The position numbers and the translations under genes were made by a program. The notes under the pieces were generated by a model. It ran no database searches, was not told the origin of the DNA, and saw only the letters and a list, made by a program, of their open reading frames with translations. Of a stretch of DNA of 64,000 nucleotides, positions 48,323-60,783 are shown piece by piece; position 1 is the first letter of the stretch; every line of letters begins with the position of its first letter. The DNA lies in contig NW_005198965.1 in assembly GCF_000372725.1 (NCBI RefSeq), positions 622,156 to 686,155 of the forward strand. The letters are read 5' to 3'. The stretch comes from Emiliania huxleyi CCMP1516 (Eukaryota; Haptophyta; Isochrysidales; Noelaerhabdaceae).

Positions 48323-51139
48323 ATGTCATCTGTCGAGCACTCTCGTCTTCACATGGGCGGAGGCCACGCTCCCGCAGAGTGGTCGTACGACGCCGGCGGC
48401 CTCCGCGGCTGGTCCTACTATATCCGCGCATTCAACCTGCTACGCGAACAGCCGAGCATGGAGATCGGATGGGGTCAGTGGTCCAAGCCTGGTGGCCACT
48501 CGGAGGACATCCTCGAGGTCTGCGGGCTCCACCCGGGCGGCTTCGTCTGCGACCCATGCGAGGCATGCGAGTCGACGGGGACGTGCAGCGACCCAGTCAC
48601 TGGCGACCCGGCACCGATCAGTGGTGGCTGCCAGGATCCTATCCGCGAAGACCCGACGCTCGCAAACTGCGGACATCCGACCGACTATGAAGCTACCGAG
48701 AGCTGTGCCTTCTGGGAGTGCGGAGAGGACTCAAAGGGTGGCGTGCGAGGTTCCATCGAGGGAGGCATGGGGTACTGGATGTACACGCTCGAGACCCCTC
48801 ACGTCAAGTGGATGTTGCCAGGCGCTACGAACGCAAATTACGAGGTATTTGGCGGCACCTTCTTGAACGACCGGCCCCAGCCCTGCACGGTACTCGGCGG
48901 CGCAGTCAGAGTGAGCAACCGGCTCCTGGTCCCCAATGATTTCGTCACGTTTGCAGGCGGCGACGACACAGACGGCTTCTTTGGTTACATGCTCACCAAG
49001 TCACCTTTGGGCAAGCGATCTGCCACCGACGCCGCGAACTACTGGACCATTGTCATCGACGCGGCCAACTTTGCCGGGCCAGTGATGTACACTGCGGCCT
49101 GGTTCTGGGACAGCCGAATCAACTGGCATCCAAAATCTATCTCGTGGTCTGATCCGCGAGTCAACATCGGGTACGTGGCCCAAGGTTTTGAGGGCTCCAT
49201 CGGTGCCTTCACAGCGCGGCAAGGTGGCTCGCAGTACTGGCGCACCACTCGATGGTCGATGCCACGCGACCGCTTCGGGCCGAGCTCATCCCCTAACACC
49301 TCCACGCTCTTCACCGGCCACTCGCAGTTCGCCACCGACTGGGCGGTGGATGCTCTCGAGCCCATGTTGAGTGGAACGGGCCCGGTCGGCGAGCGGACGC
49401 ACACCTTTGTTCAGCAGCGGTCTGCTGAGTCGCGAACAAGGCCCGACTGCAATGCGCCGCCCGAGGGCGAGGGCGGAATGTCGGTTTGGGACGATCAAGA
49501 GGACTCGGAGGTCACTTGGAGCGGCTTCGGCATTGGCAGCGCCTACGATCAGACAAAGTCAGAGGCGGCACACTGCGCGTCGACGCTCTCGCTCGACCCT
49601 TCGAATGCGGCCCTGTCGTGCGACCAGCGGCGGTGCGAGGCGGCGGCGTTCCTTCAGGGAGGCTTGGGCAACTCGGACCCTCCGGTCGTCATCTCGGCCG
49701 ATGCCGTGCCGCCCGAGGTCAAGGCGCAGTTCGATGAGGCGGCCTTTCAACCGACCAAGATGAACGAAGGGACCTTCCTCGGACCGCCCGCCGAGACAGA
49801 GCAGGCGTGCTTTGACAAGCCGGCCAGTGACACGATGTACTGCACCTTCACCGCGAGCAAGGCTTGGATTGGCTGGCGCTGGTACAGATTTGTCGATCAG
49901 CCGGAGCTCTATATGGTCTTCGAGTCGCTCCCCGACGATGGGACTCGCCAGGCGGCTCGCGACTACATGCAAGCGAGAATCGAGAGGCTGCATCGCCAGC
50001 AGGAGGCCGACAGCACCGGAGGGTGGTTCTCGCCACCGCAGGGCGACGCAGCGCTGCCCGCGGAGAAGGTGTCGATTGACCCTGCCCTGCTGCTTACGCC
50101 GCCCACCGGCTTCGAGTATGGCTACGTGCCGATCGCCGTGTACCAAAAGCCGCGCGTCAAGCCGGCCGAGTGCGATGTCGAGGTCAACGCGGTCGGCCCT
50201 CGGCCGGTGCCGCACCCCGACGGGTACTGGGACGACTGCACCAGCCCCTCTGGTATCGAGAACCCGAACTGCCACAGACCTGATGGCGGCTACGACGTCG
50301 AGACCTGCTCCGCCAACGCCGAGTCGCGAGCCCCGTTCAACTACCCGGGCCGCATCTACGGCTATTGGCCCGGCGGTAGCCAGGACGACCGCGTGCCATA
50401 CGACGTGCCCACTCGCGACAAGCTATTGACGCCCAGGCCCCCTTCGACGTCCTCGCCGCCACCACCCTCCGCCTCGCCCTCGCCGCAGCCGCCATCACCG
50501 CCGCCATCCTCCACCTCACCACCACCGCCTTCACCGCCTCCGGCTACTTCGCCGTCGCCCCTTACCAAACCACCGCGGCCGCCCGCCCCACCGCCTCTGC
50601 CCCCGACACAGATGGTCTGCAACGATGACAGCAGCACTTGCCCCCATCTGGACGATGCGGAATGCGACGATGGGGGCGAGGGAAGCATATACAGCATCTG
50701 CCCATACGGCAGCGACTGCACCGACTGCGGCTCTCGCGTGGCGCCGCCACCGCCGCTAGCGTCCATCCCACCGCCGCTGCCATCACCGTCACCGCCTTCC
50801 CCGCCCGCGGCGCAACGGCACTGGGTCGAATGCGGGAGGAAGAACAAGTGCTCTGAGAACGCGCGCTGGGCGGATCCCTCCGAGGAGCACGAGGTGCGCT
50901 GCTGCTCTGACACCCGCATTGACGGCTGGAAGAAACGCGGCAGCAACTGTCCGTGGACGGAGTCTGACGACGGCATGGGCGGCTGCCACCACGAAGAGAC
51001 GCTGTCCGAGGCGGAGGAAGTTTGCGCGGACGCCGGCGCGCGACTCTGCTCCAAGCAGGAGCTGAAGTCTGACTGTACGAAGGGGACTGGATGCGGGCAC
51101 GACCGTGATCTCATCTGGACCAGCAACGCTATGCCTTAG
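48323..51139 (+). CDS. Large extracellular-type protein with Pro-rich linkers, unknown function
   Basis: 938 aa open frame. Residues 1-700 are globular, rich in Trp, Tyr and Cys (WSYDAGGLRGWSYYI; GFVCDPCEACESTGTCSD; MYTAAWFWDSRINWHP). Two proline-rich linkers (PPPPSASPSPQPPSPPP-like, as in cell-wall hydroxyproline-rich proteins) flank a short Cys module (CPHLDDAECDDGG with YGSDCTDCG). The C-terminal module has EVRCCSDTR, ETLSEAEEVCADAGARLCS and GCGHDRDLIWTS, a pattern I associate with secreted proteins of marine algae. No signal peptide lies in frame at the start, so a first exon upstream of 48323 is probably missing; the first Met is therefore unsure. It lies directly after the R2 element. 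Likely secreted or wall-associated (inference). Confidence 0.75.
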   Translation: MSSVEHSRLHMGGGHAPAEWSYDAGGLRGWSYYIRAFNLLREQPSMEIGWGQWSKPGGHSEDILEVCGLHPGGFVCDPCEACESTGTCSDPVTGDPAPISGGCQDPIREDPTLANCGHPTDYEATESCAFWECGEDSKGGVRGSIEGGMGYWMYTLETPHVKWMLPGATNANYEVFGGTFLNDRPQPCTVLGGAVRVSNRLLVPNDFVTFAGGDDTDGFFGYMLTKSPLGKRSATDAANYWTIVIDAANFAGPVMYTAAWFWDSRINWHPKSISWSDPRVNIGYVAQGFEGSIGAFTARQGGSQYWRTTRWSMPRDRFGPSSSPNTSTLFTGHSQFATDWAVDALEPMLSGTGPVGERTHTFVQQRSAESRTRPDCNAPPEGEGGMSVWDDQEDSEVTWSGFGIGSAYDQTKSEAAHCASTLSLDPSNAALSCDQRRCEAAAFLQGGLGNSDPPVVISADAVPPEVKAQFDEAAFQPTKMNEGTFLGPPAETEQACFDKPASDTMYCTFTASKAWIGWRWYRFVDQPELYMVFESLPDDGTRQAARDYMQARIERLHRQQEADSTGGWFSPPQGDAALPAEKVSIDPALLLTPPTGFEYGYVPIAVYQKPRVKPAECDVEVNAVGPRPVPHPDGYWDDCTSPSGIENPNCHRPDGGYDVETCSANAESRAPFNYPGRIYGYWPGGSQDDRVPYDVPTRDKLLTPRPPSTSSPPPPSASPSPQPPSPPPSSTSPPPPSPPPATSPSPLTKPPRPPAPPPLPPTQMVCNDDSSTCPHLDDAECDDGGEGSIYSICPYGSDCTDCGSRVAPPPPLASIPPPLPSPSPPSPPAAQRHWVECGRKNKCSENARWADPSEEHEVRCCSDTRIDGWKKRGSNCPWTESDDGMGGCHHEETLSEAEEVCADAGARLCSKQELKSDCTKGTGCGHDRDLIWTSNAMP

Positions 51140-51478
51140 CAAGGGCAGGCGCCATATTGGCTGTCTTGCTAGATGGCCTTCTGTTTATGTAATGACTACG
51201 GCTCTTTGTTGATTACACTCTGATCTAGTTCTCAGAGCTCCGCGGCTTAAATTTGAATATTTGTCCGATGTCGTCGGCTTTACGGGTTTATAATTAATAT
51301 GAAGCCGTGTGTGTTGATTATATAACGTATAACCCATGTCATATGTCCTTTTCCCCGTGGCTCCTATAAAATACATGCACATGTTTCCGCGCCGCCTTTC
51401 ACGCGCGCGCCACCACCAGCACACCACACCTAGTTTTCTCTGGCAGCGCGCGGCGGTCTCTCTGTCGTGTGAGCGCGC
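51140..51478. other. Convergent AT-rich intergenic region
   Basis: About 340 bp, markedly AT-richer than the surroundings (TATAATTAATATG at 51288-51302). Separates two converging 3' ends. No gene. Confidence 0.5.
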
Positions 51479-54400
51479 TCAGATCTGCCCGTGGGTGCGG
51501 CGGAAGGGGTAGACGTTGATGCGCGGGCTGGGTCGGGAGGCTCGGCCGCGTCCGCGGGCGGGGACGGCGGGCGGGACGGGAGCGTCCAGGGGAGCGGCTG
51601 GCGCCGGCGGCGCCTCGGGTTGGCGAACCGGTGTAGATGATGGCTCGGGTGGGGCCACGGGCGACATCGGCGCCTGCGCCGTCTGCGGCGCTTGCGCCGC
51701 CCGCGCCGCCCGCGGTCCCTGCGGCGACTGCGGCGCCATCGGCGACTGCGGCACCGCCACCGCCGGCGGAGGGGTGGGCCGCGACCTGAGCTTCGTCCCT
51801 AACGGCGACGTCACCGGCGGCGTTGGCGCCGGTGCCGCCGCAGGTGCGGGCGCAAACACGCCGCCACGGCTCAGGGGCACGCCGAGCTGCGCGACGAGGC
51901 CGTCAGACAGCGCCTTGAGGTCTTCAGGGCCGATCCCCGAGCCGCCGCCGCCGCCGCCTCCGCCGCCGCCGCCACTGTCCTCGCCGCCGCCGCCGCCGCC
52001 GCCGGCGAGTCGTAGGGCGTTTTGACTTGGGAAGAACGAGGCGTCCTCGTCGCGCATGAGGCGGAGGACGTACTGCTCCCACCCGTTGAGCATGGTCGGG
52101 TCCTTGCTGCGCAGGTAGCACATGAGGAAGATGTACGTCCAGAGGTTGTGATCCTCGGCGACGTGCTCTTCGAAGCCGGGCCCCTTGGAGTCGAGCGTGA
52201 AGCGGTCGAGGCCGCAGCTGAGAGGGGGTGGGAGGAGGCTGGGGATCAGCGGCGCGGGCGGGCGAGGGGGCTCGCGCGCGGCCGCGTGGGGGGCGCACAT
52301 GAAGCAGTTGTTCTCCATGTTTGCCTTGGTGGCCTGGTGCGATGCGCGCAGCTCGGCAAAGGTGTCGATGATGATGCCAAAGATGACGTTGAGCAGGACG
52401 GTGATGACGATGGCCCAGAAGGAGAGCTGGTACACGAAGCGGAAGGCGAAGCCGCGGTGGTCGCCCGGCACGGGCGGGTCCATGAAAGAGCCGATGTCGC
52501 CCGAGCGCAGTCCTTCGTTGAGCGCGTTCAGGAAGCAGTTGAAGAGGTTCGTGCACATGGGCAGGTCCTCGTCGGGGAAGTTGCCGAGCACAAAGATGTC
52601 CCTCTCGACCGCAAAGCCGACCACGGCGAACAGGTAGATTATGATTGCGCCAAAGAGCGCGGTCATGGCAATCGAGCGCCCGTTCTCTGTCACTGCCCGC
52701 AGCACGTTTTGCAGGTCGGCCGACTTGTTGACGATGTCGAGCAGGTGCACCGAGAACCAGAGCGGCGAGTGGTTGATGCCGAGGTACGCCGCCCCGAACA
52801 TGGCGGCGAGGAGTACTAGCTTCGGGTCCGTCAGCGCGTAGACGGGCCCCATAACCAGCGAGAAGAGTCGCCACTCTGGCCGCGCCACCACCTCCTCGTA
52901 CGGCAGGCCCGAGGCGTCCATCAGCCCGCGCCGCGCGCGAATGGGGCCATTCTGCACCGCGTAGATGGAGAAGACGACGACGCAGGAGAGGCACTGCAAC
53001 CCGCCGAGCACATGGTTGATCTGGCCCTCCGCCTCAATCCACTCGGGCGAGCCGAGGCGCTCGATGAGCTGCAGCCCCGCCCGCTCGACGAGCTCGAGCG
53101 CCTCGACGGGGGAGAGGGTGAGCGCCCACGCGTACAGCTCGCTGAACCATTCCCAGTGCTCGACGAGGTAGTTGCCTGCACCGCCGATGACGGCGGCGAC
53201 GGCCGCGGCAGATGCCGTGACCCGGGCCTTGTCCCGTGGGGAGCGGCTGGTGTCGCGCCAGGCGAGCAGCACGGGCGCGACGGCGGCGAAGAGCGTGACC
53301 GCGACGATGACCAGGTAGGCAGCGAGCGGCGACGGTGGATGCGCGGCCTCGCCGTCGGTTGCGTTGAGCCCCGGGCCCGCGAGATCCAACTCGCTGAGGG
53401 TTCGCTCCACGGCGTCGGACTCGTCCGCGCCGGCTGCGTCGGCAGGCGTAGCGTGCTGAGGGTCGAGTGAGAAGCGGATCAGGATGATGGCGTTCTGGAT
53501 GAAGGCGAGGCGGAGGACGAGGAAGTCGAACACGCTGCGGTTGTCGGTCACAATAGACCAGAACGGAAGCCGCGAGAGCGAGTGCTGGTGCCTCATCTCA
53601 AACTCGAGGTCCTGCGAGCGCGCGAAGAGCTCCTGGATCTGACGGCCGGGCGTCTCGCGGTCGACGTTCCAGAGCAGCTCGTCCTTGGACTCGCGCGTGA
53701 GCGAGTTGCAAAACTCGGGCACGCGGAAGTAGACGCGCTCCAACTTCCCCGAAGCGCCCACGATCTCGCACCTCCCGATGGCGCCGGCCATTGCCCGCTT
53801 GGCTGCGGCAGTCACCGCATCGCCCTCGGCGTCAAAGGCCCCGAGCGAGCGCGACGTCACCACAGAGCCCCCATGGCTGCCCGCCCGCGGGACAAACGCC
53901 GCGTGCTCCTCGTAGTCGTGCAGGTGCTTGATCAGGGTGCTCAGCGAGTAGCCTGCCGCCATCGCCCGTTCGCGCGACTCGGCGTCGTCGTCGGCGTCGC
54001 CGGCTGCCGCAGAGGGCGCGGTGCTCCCCGCCATGTACGCCGTGGCTGCGACGGCGGAGAGTCGCTCGAGGTCGAGCGTGCGGAGGAAGCGCTCCTCCGC
54101 CACGGTGCCCTCGCCCTCGAGCATCGCGAGGAACCAAGTCGAGACGGAGGTGCGCAGCCGCGAGACCGCGTCGGCGGGGACGCCCTCGAAGCGCTGCCGA
54201 CAGACGAGCCGCTCCATCGCGTCGGAGGCCTTGGACTCGATGAGGGAGGCCATGTTGCCGAGCGAGGTGTTGCCCTGCACAAACTCGGTCAGGCAGTCGA
54301 TGCAGAGGATGGCCTGCTCGACGTTAGACTCGTCGAGGGACGGCTCGAGCTGCACGAGCAGGTCGTGCACCTCGATCACCAGGTCGACGGCCTCCACCGC

Positions 54401-57400
54401 CGAGTCCTGCCCCTCGCGCGGGTCGCGCAGGTAGTCCTGCATCTGGACGTTGTGCCCCTCGCAGAGCAGCGAGAGCATCTCGAGCGCCTCCGCGACAAAC
54501 GCCTGCGTCTGGAACGGCGCCTCGACGTCGTTGGTCACGGCGAGCGCCGCCGCCGCCGTCAGGCCGGCCGTGAGCTCGGGCAGCATCGCCCGCCGCTCGG
54601 CCTGCAGCGCGAGGTACATCTTCCGCTCGTCGATCTCCTTGATGCCCCGTCGCAACCGCGCCTTGACCGCCGGCATCCAGCTGCTGCCCGAGCCATCGAA
54701 GGCGCGCGCGTCGCCCGCCTTGAGCACGTGGTACATCTCCTGCTGCACGAGCGAGTTGCCGCCGCGCAGCAGCTCGATGCCCAGCTGCAAACCGAGCCGG
54801 CAATACTCGTCGTCGGCGCACGCGCCCATCATCAACGCCACGCGTGCGGCGCCCTGCTCTGTGAGCTGCTTCTGCCGCCGCCGGAGAAGAGCCTCGTCGG
54901 CGTCATTCACCTTGTTGTGGTCCGCGTCGACGAAGCCCTCGTTGGCGCTGCTGCCAACGCGGCCGATGTCGAGAAGCCGCACCAGCACCTTGAGCGAGGC
55001 GACCGTCAGGCCGCGGTCGACGGGATGCGCCGGAGCCGCCGCCGCGGCCAGCAGCTGGTCGAGCAGGCTGCGCGCGTAATGGGCCGCAGGGGGCAGATCA
55101 CAGGCCTTCTTGCCGCGGCGCTGCTGCTGTAGCTCGTGCTCGTGAGCCGCGTCCAAGCCGTCGGAGAAGATCCGCACCAGCGCATTGAACTCGGATCCGG
55201 CGGCGACCGCCGTCTCGAAAACCGCCGCGAAGCGCGGCAGCTCCGCCTGCGGGTGGGCCTCCTCCTTGTCGGCCGTCAGAGTGACCGTGACGCCGATCGT
55301 CGAGAGCCCGCCTCCTTGGCTGGACGCGGTGCCGAGGTCGGCGTCGCCGAGGGTGGCGAAGCCGCCGCTCGCGAGAGCGCGCAGGCAGTCGACCACAGGC
55401 ACGGGGTCGGAGAGGACGGCGGCGCACTCCAGCGCGCGGAAGGAGGCGGTGGTCTCGCCGAGCGCGCGGCAGACGGCGAGGAACGGCTCGTCGCGCCCGT
55501 CTTCGTACCCGGCAAGCAGGAGCAGGACCGAGGCGGAGAGCCCGCCGACGCCCTGCGTCTCCGCCTCGTCGCTGTCCTCCATGGCGTCTCTCGGCGGTGC
55601 AAAGAAGTGCGTGAGCAGGGGGAAGACGTGCCCGAGCAGAAGGTCCGTCTCCTCCGCCTCGGCCGCCGCTTCCTCCGAGTCCGCGTCGAGGGCGAGCGCG
55701 TCGAGGTCGTCCGCGGCCTCGATGCGACTCACGAAGGCGGCGATCCGCGCCTGCAGCGCGGAGAGCAGCTCCATAAAGTCGCGCGTGGCGAGGTCGTTGA
55801 CGAGTGGCTTGGCGGTGACGAGGTAGGCCTCGTCGAGGAGGCGCAGGTAGCTGACCACCAGCGGCGTCGGCAGGTCGGGGAGCAGCAAGTTGGCCACGAC
55901 GTCGTCCATCGGCAGAGTCTCGCGCACCATCTGCTCGATATTGGGGTTGTTGATGCCCGTGACCAGCGTGCCGAGCAGCCCGACCGCCTCGATGTGGTAG
56001 GCGAGCTTGCCGCGCGGGTTGGTCTCGAGGTCGCGCGCGGCAATCAGTGCCGCGCGCTCCTCCATCCCCTCCGTCGAGTTGAAGAGCAGCAGCGCCTCCT
56101 CCTTTGAGCCGAGCGCCTGAGCCACCAGCTGGCAGTTGCGCTTGATGGCCACGCCTGCCGGCCGGCAGATCTCGCCGAGGAATCGGAGGAAGCGCGGCGC
56201 CTGCTTCTTGGCGGCCAGCTGCACAAACTTGTGGATGGCGGAGAACGGCACTCGCGCGCACGCCGCCCGGTTGTCGCGCAGGATGGCGGTGACGCAGCCG
56301 GTCGGCGTGACGTCGTACGCGACGAGGTCCTTCTCGACGTGCTCCACCATCCTGGGGATGGCGGGGACGAGGTCGGACTGCATCTGCGGGAAGCCCGTCA
56401 CGAGAGCCTTGATGGTGCGGTAGACGGCGCGCAGCACCGCGCGCGTGCGCAGCTCGCTCGGCAGCGGCGCCGACGAGACGGGCAGCCGGAGCAGCTGGAG
56501 CACCGCCTCGTGCGCGCCCATGGTGCGCAGCAGGACTTGCATGTCGAGGTTGTATCCCGCCGATTGGCAGAGCAGCATCACCCATACCTCGCCGGAGCCG
56601 CCGATCTGCAGCTCGGGCGCGAGAGCGCCGACCACTTTGAGCGGCCGGTCGAGCGCCACCTCGACCACGCCGTCCGTCGGCGGGCTCACCGTCTTGACCG
56701 AGTACATCTCCTTCTCGAGCTGCAGCCGCTCGCCGGGGCGCGGCGGCCTGTGGTCGGCCAGCTCGATCCGGACAGCGTCGGAGCCAACCGCGGTGTAGCC
56801 CTTCCCGATGAGGATGAGGTACTTGCCTTCGGTGTGGTCGGTGCGAGAGGACGCCGTGCGCGTGGTGCCGGCGCGGGAGCGCGCTGTGCGCGTGCGCGAG
56901 AAGCCCCCGGCCGAGCGCAGCTCGGCGCCGTCCGAATTGGACTCCTCCGAGCAGTGGGCGACGAGCTTGCCGAGCAGGCAGGCCGTCTCGAAGAGCTCGT
57001 CGTCGTAGAGCTTGCGCCGCGAGGCGAGCTGCGAGAGCCGGCGCAGCAGCTCGTCGAAGGTGGAGTAGGTGCTGACCATCAGCGGCTTGACGAGCAGCTG
57101 CGAGTGCAGCGTCGTCGAGAGCAGCTTCTGGCGCTGCTCAAACTGGCGGACGAGCAGGCCGAGCGCGGCGGAGACGAGCTGCGGGTGCTCGTAGAAGGTG
57201 AGGTCCATCAGCACGCCGACGAGCATCTCGGTCGCCCCGAAGCCGAGCAGCTCGAACAGCTTCTTGAACGCGGCCTCGCGCGAGCGGGCTGCGTCTTGCG
57301 CGCCGATCACGGCCATCGTCCGCTCGGCCAGGCTGCTGCGGCCGCCCTCCCCCTCCTCCAGACGGGCGTAGCCGGAGCCGGCGCCGTCGTCGTCGCGGAC

Positions 57401-60400
57401 CACGAGCGCGCGCATCGTCGCGCCGATGGCTTGCAGCTTGCCCCGCGTCCCCCCGAGCGAGTCGCGCGGCTGCTCGTGCGGCTGCTCGCCCGACGGCTCC
57501 CACAGCCCGGCGGCGAACTCGTCGTGGTAGAGCGCGAGCAGCCGCGAGAGGCGGAGGTCGAGCCGGACGTCGCACAGCAGCTGCAGGATGCGGCACACCT
57601 CGAGCTTGCAGTCCATGATCGCGACGGTGTCGACATGGATCGTAACCTTGCGCCTGTACCGCTTCCCCGAGCTGCCCTTGTCCTGCGGCCCGACCGTGTC
57701 GTCGCGCCCGTCGAGCAGCCCGAGGAGCGTGGGGAGGAGCGGCGCGAGCTCCGAAGAGAAGTAGAAGCCGAGCTTGAGCAGCGCGTGCAGCGTCCGGAGC
57801 AGCTCGAGCACGAGCCGGTTCTCGCCGTACGCGGCCGCGTCCATCTTGAAGTACCGCCCGATGTGGCGCGCGATGAAGGCCTTGAGCGGGTTGAACTGGT
57901 CCCAAGAGATGTCGACCTTCGTAGTGAGGCGCGAGGAGAGAGCGCCCGCCTGCGCTGCCTCGGGCACCTTCTCCCAGATGCGCACGTGCTTGACGCGCGC
58001 CATGAACTGGTGCGGCTCGGCGTCGACGTACAGCGAGCGCAGGATGGCGGTGGCCCGCGCGGCGACGGCGAGGCCGAGCGGCTTGCCGCCCCTCTGCACG
58101 GCGCGCAGCCGCTCGTCCTTGGCCATCGCTTCGAGGAGCGGGTAGGGCAGGCGAGCCGACAGGGCGGGCGCGTTGCGCAGGTTGCGGCCCTCTGCCAGCG
58201 CGGCAAAGAGGCCGAGGCAAGACTCGAAATAGCCGACGGTGTCGTCGCAGGGGCAGTGCGCCTGCGCCGGAGCAGCGGCGCAGCATGGGCAGAGGCTCGT
58301 CAGCGTGTGCCCCTCCTGCGGGGGGGGGGGGGGGGGGGGCGAGGCGGCGCACACACCAGCCACTCGACGAGCTCCATCGACCCTCCCACCTGGCCGAGGA
58401 CGGGGAAGTACTGCCGGTCGCCCGACACGAGGACGCGCCCCGCCTCGAGCTTGAGCGACGTGAGGAGCTCGGGCGCCTGCGGCGGCGGCGGCAGGGCGCG
58501 GCGGGTGGGCTGCAATGCCTCGGCTTCGGAGCGGCACACGTGGACGTGGGGTGATGGTGGTGGTGGTGGGGTGGGGGGGGGGAGGGGCGAAGCTCGGCCG
58601 CCTCGTGCACGAGCATCTTGCAGATGCGCCACTGGTTGACCCGGATGGGGAGGCCGCCGCACTGGCAGAGCACCGTGAGGAACTTTGTGTAGCGAGCCTG
58701 CCGCCCCACCTCGCGGATGAGCGAGATGAACTTGGCGACGTGCTTGTCGGTGACGAGCTTCAGCACCGACTCATTCTCAAGGAAGACCTCGGTGAGCGCG
58801 CCGGCCGAGCGGATGCCCAGCCCGAGCATCAGCTGCAGCCGAGGCACGAAGCGCATCGCGTAGTCCTTGTTCGCGTCGTGCCCGCGCAGGAGGTGCCGGA
58901 AGAGCACCATGCAGAGCGTGAGGGCGCGCTTCATCTCCTTGACGGACGAGGAGAGCGCCCCTGTCGCCCTCGACGAGGCGGAGCGGCTGAGCTCCTGCTG
59001 GGCCTTGGAGGGCACAGAGGGCTCCGAGCCCGCTCCCTCGGCGCCCGCCGCCGTGAGCGGCGCCTCTGCCGCGGCGAGCACGAGGTCGAGCACGCCCCGC
59101 TGCCGCAGGATCAGTTGCCGCGCCGCGTGCGGCAGCCCCTCGCGCGTGAGCGGGTCCGGGTTGTCGGAGACGGTGACGAAACGGATCAGCTCGCCCGCCA
59201 CCCGCCCGAGCGCCTTCGGGTCCGACGGCGTGCGCAGCGCGGCGAGCCACTCGCCCGAGCGCAGGCAGTCCGAGTAGTGCTCGAGCGGCACCCGCTGGAG
59301 GCTAACCACCTGAATGGCAAAATAAAGATATACTACTCTGGTCCGGTGAGGGGGTCAGTATCGAAGGGCTAAACACGTTGTCGTCGACGCTAGCCACCGT
59401 GGCGCTCAGCGCGCCGGCGACGAGGAGCTTGGTGTAGGCGCCGGCCGCCTCCACCTCCTCGCGCGCGACGGACGCGCGCGTGACCTTGGCCGACATCTCG
59501 GAGAGGCTCGGCCGCTTCTCCCGCGCGCCGGCGTCCGAGCCGGTCCGCGCGAAGTGGATCCACCGGCCGCTGTCGACGTGGCGGAGCCGGAAGAGGGAGT
59601 CCGCGGTGACGGCCCCGCTGCTCGCCGCGTCGAGCGGGACCAGCTCGAAGAGGCCCCGCCGCTGCGCCGCCGGCTCGTCGGGCGAGAGCTGGATGGTTCC
59701 CACCGCCATGCCCTCCTCCTCCGCCGTCCCGCCACCCGCCACGCCGAGCGCCCTGCCCGACGGAGCGTGCGCGATCCACACACGGCCGCCCCAGCGGAGC
59801 GCCGCGCCGGAAGTGATGTCGGCGTTGAGGAAGGACCACATCGTGTCGAGCGACGCGTCGTCGTGCGAGTCCGCCGCCACCAGCGCCGCGGTCGCCGCGC
59901 CGCCGCCGGCGACGGTCGTGTCCCTCTGCTCGGAGGCTGCGACCGCCGCCTGCACGACGGGCACCAGCCTGCCGCCGAGGTCCTTGAGGATCAGGTCGGA
60001 GGCGATGGCGGCGAGGAAGCCATCCTCCTCCTCGTACACGAGCCGCACCGCCTCCCCGCCAAAGAGCGGCCGCGGCGCGTCCGCATCCTCGCCCGCGCCG
60101 CCGTGCGGCCGGTAAAGCGACACGCGCAGCGCCGCCTTCTCGAGCGTGGCCGACACCTCGCGCCTCCCGTCGGGCATGCGACCGGCGCGCTCGACGCGGA
60201 GCCGCAGCGAGGTCTGCACGTGCTCAAGCACGATCGGGTCGCCGAGCCGCACCCGCTCGCCCTCGGACTGGATCCTCAGCCGGGGCATAACGCGGAACCA
60301 CGCCGCATCGCCCGCGGCCTCGCTCTCCACCACGCGGCGGCCCTCGCGGTTGAGGAGGGCGGCCTGCCGCCCGACGGCAACGGGGACGTCCGTCACGGCG

Positions 60401-60783
60401 TGGTGCAGCTGCACCACCTGGCCGTACCGCACCTCGCGGCCGGCGATGCGCGAGAAGGAGGCTCGGTTCATCTCCTCCTCCCTCTCCACCGCGGCCTGCG
60501 CGGCCATCAGCGCCGGGTCTGCCGCCATCTGCTCGGCGGTCTTGTTCTCTTGCTCGAGCATGGCCTTGAGCTTCCTCGCCGCGACATAGTTCTGCTGCGG
60601 CTTGACGACGAAGACGGACTCGTGCGAAAAGGAGGCGGGCGGCGTCGGCGAGCTGCAGACCCCGAGCTGGCCGCGACGCGCCGACACGAAGCCGCCCTCG
60701 CCCTCGGAGGAGTCGACGGATACGAGGAAGATGGCGTCGCCCACGCGGAGGAAGGCTGCGGGAGTCACCGAGGCGGACGACAT
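51479..60783 (-). CDS. Inositol 1,4,5-trisphosphate receptor (IP3R-type calcium channel), 5 exons
   Basis: Exons 60783-59377, 59309-58602, 58476-58357, 58315-52299 and 52217-51479 give 2,996 aa. The N-terminus has beta-trefoil/MIR-like repeats (FLRVGDAIFLVSVDS; VVQLHHAVTDVPVAVGRQ; RLRHVDSGRWIHFA). The middle is an armadillo/RIH region (ENESVLKLVTDKHVAKF; VGYFESCLGLFAALAEGRN). About six membrane helices precede the pore end: NEGLRSGDIGSF, FRFVYQLSFWAIVITVLLNV, IFGIIIDTFAELRASHQ, and after the last splice the zinc/C-terminal part CFI|CGLDRF, GPGFEEHVAEDHNLWTYIF. This is the IP3R order and these are its motifs. The pore segment reads SGDIGSF where animal receptors have SGGGVGD. Intron 2 fits GC-AG. 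Intron 3 is only 41 nt and mostly a C homopolymer. The start is the ATG at 60783. A Ca2+ release channel of the ER is the expected role. Confidence 0.92.

Noticed and set aside
53582-58639. Long plus-strand frames (516 and 802 aa)
   Set aside because: They are antisense to the IP3 receptor, with Arg/Glu/Leu-rich composition typical of opposite-strand shadows.
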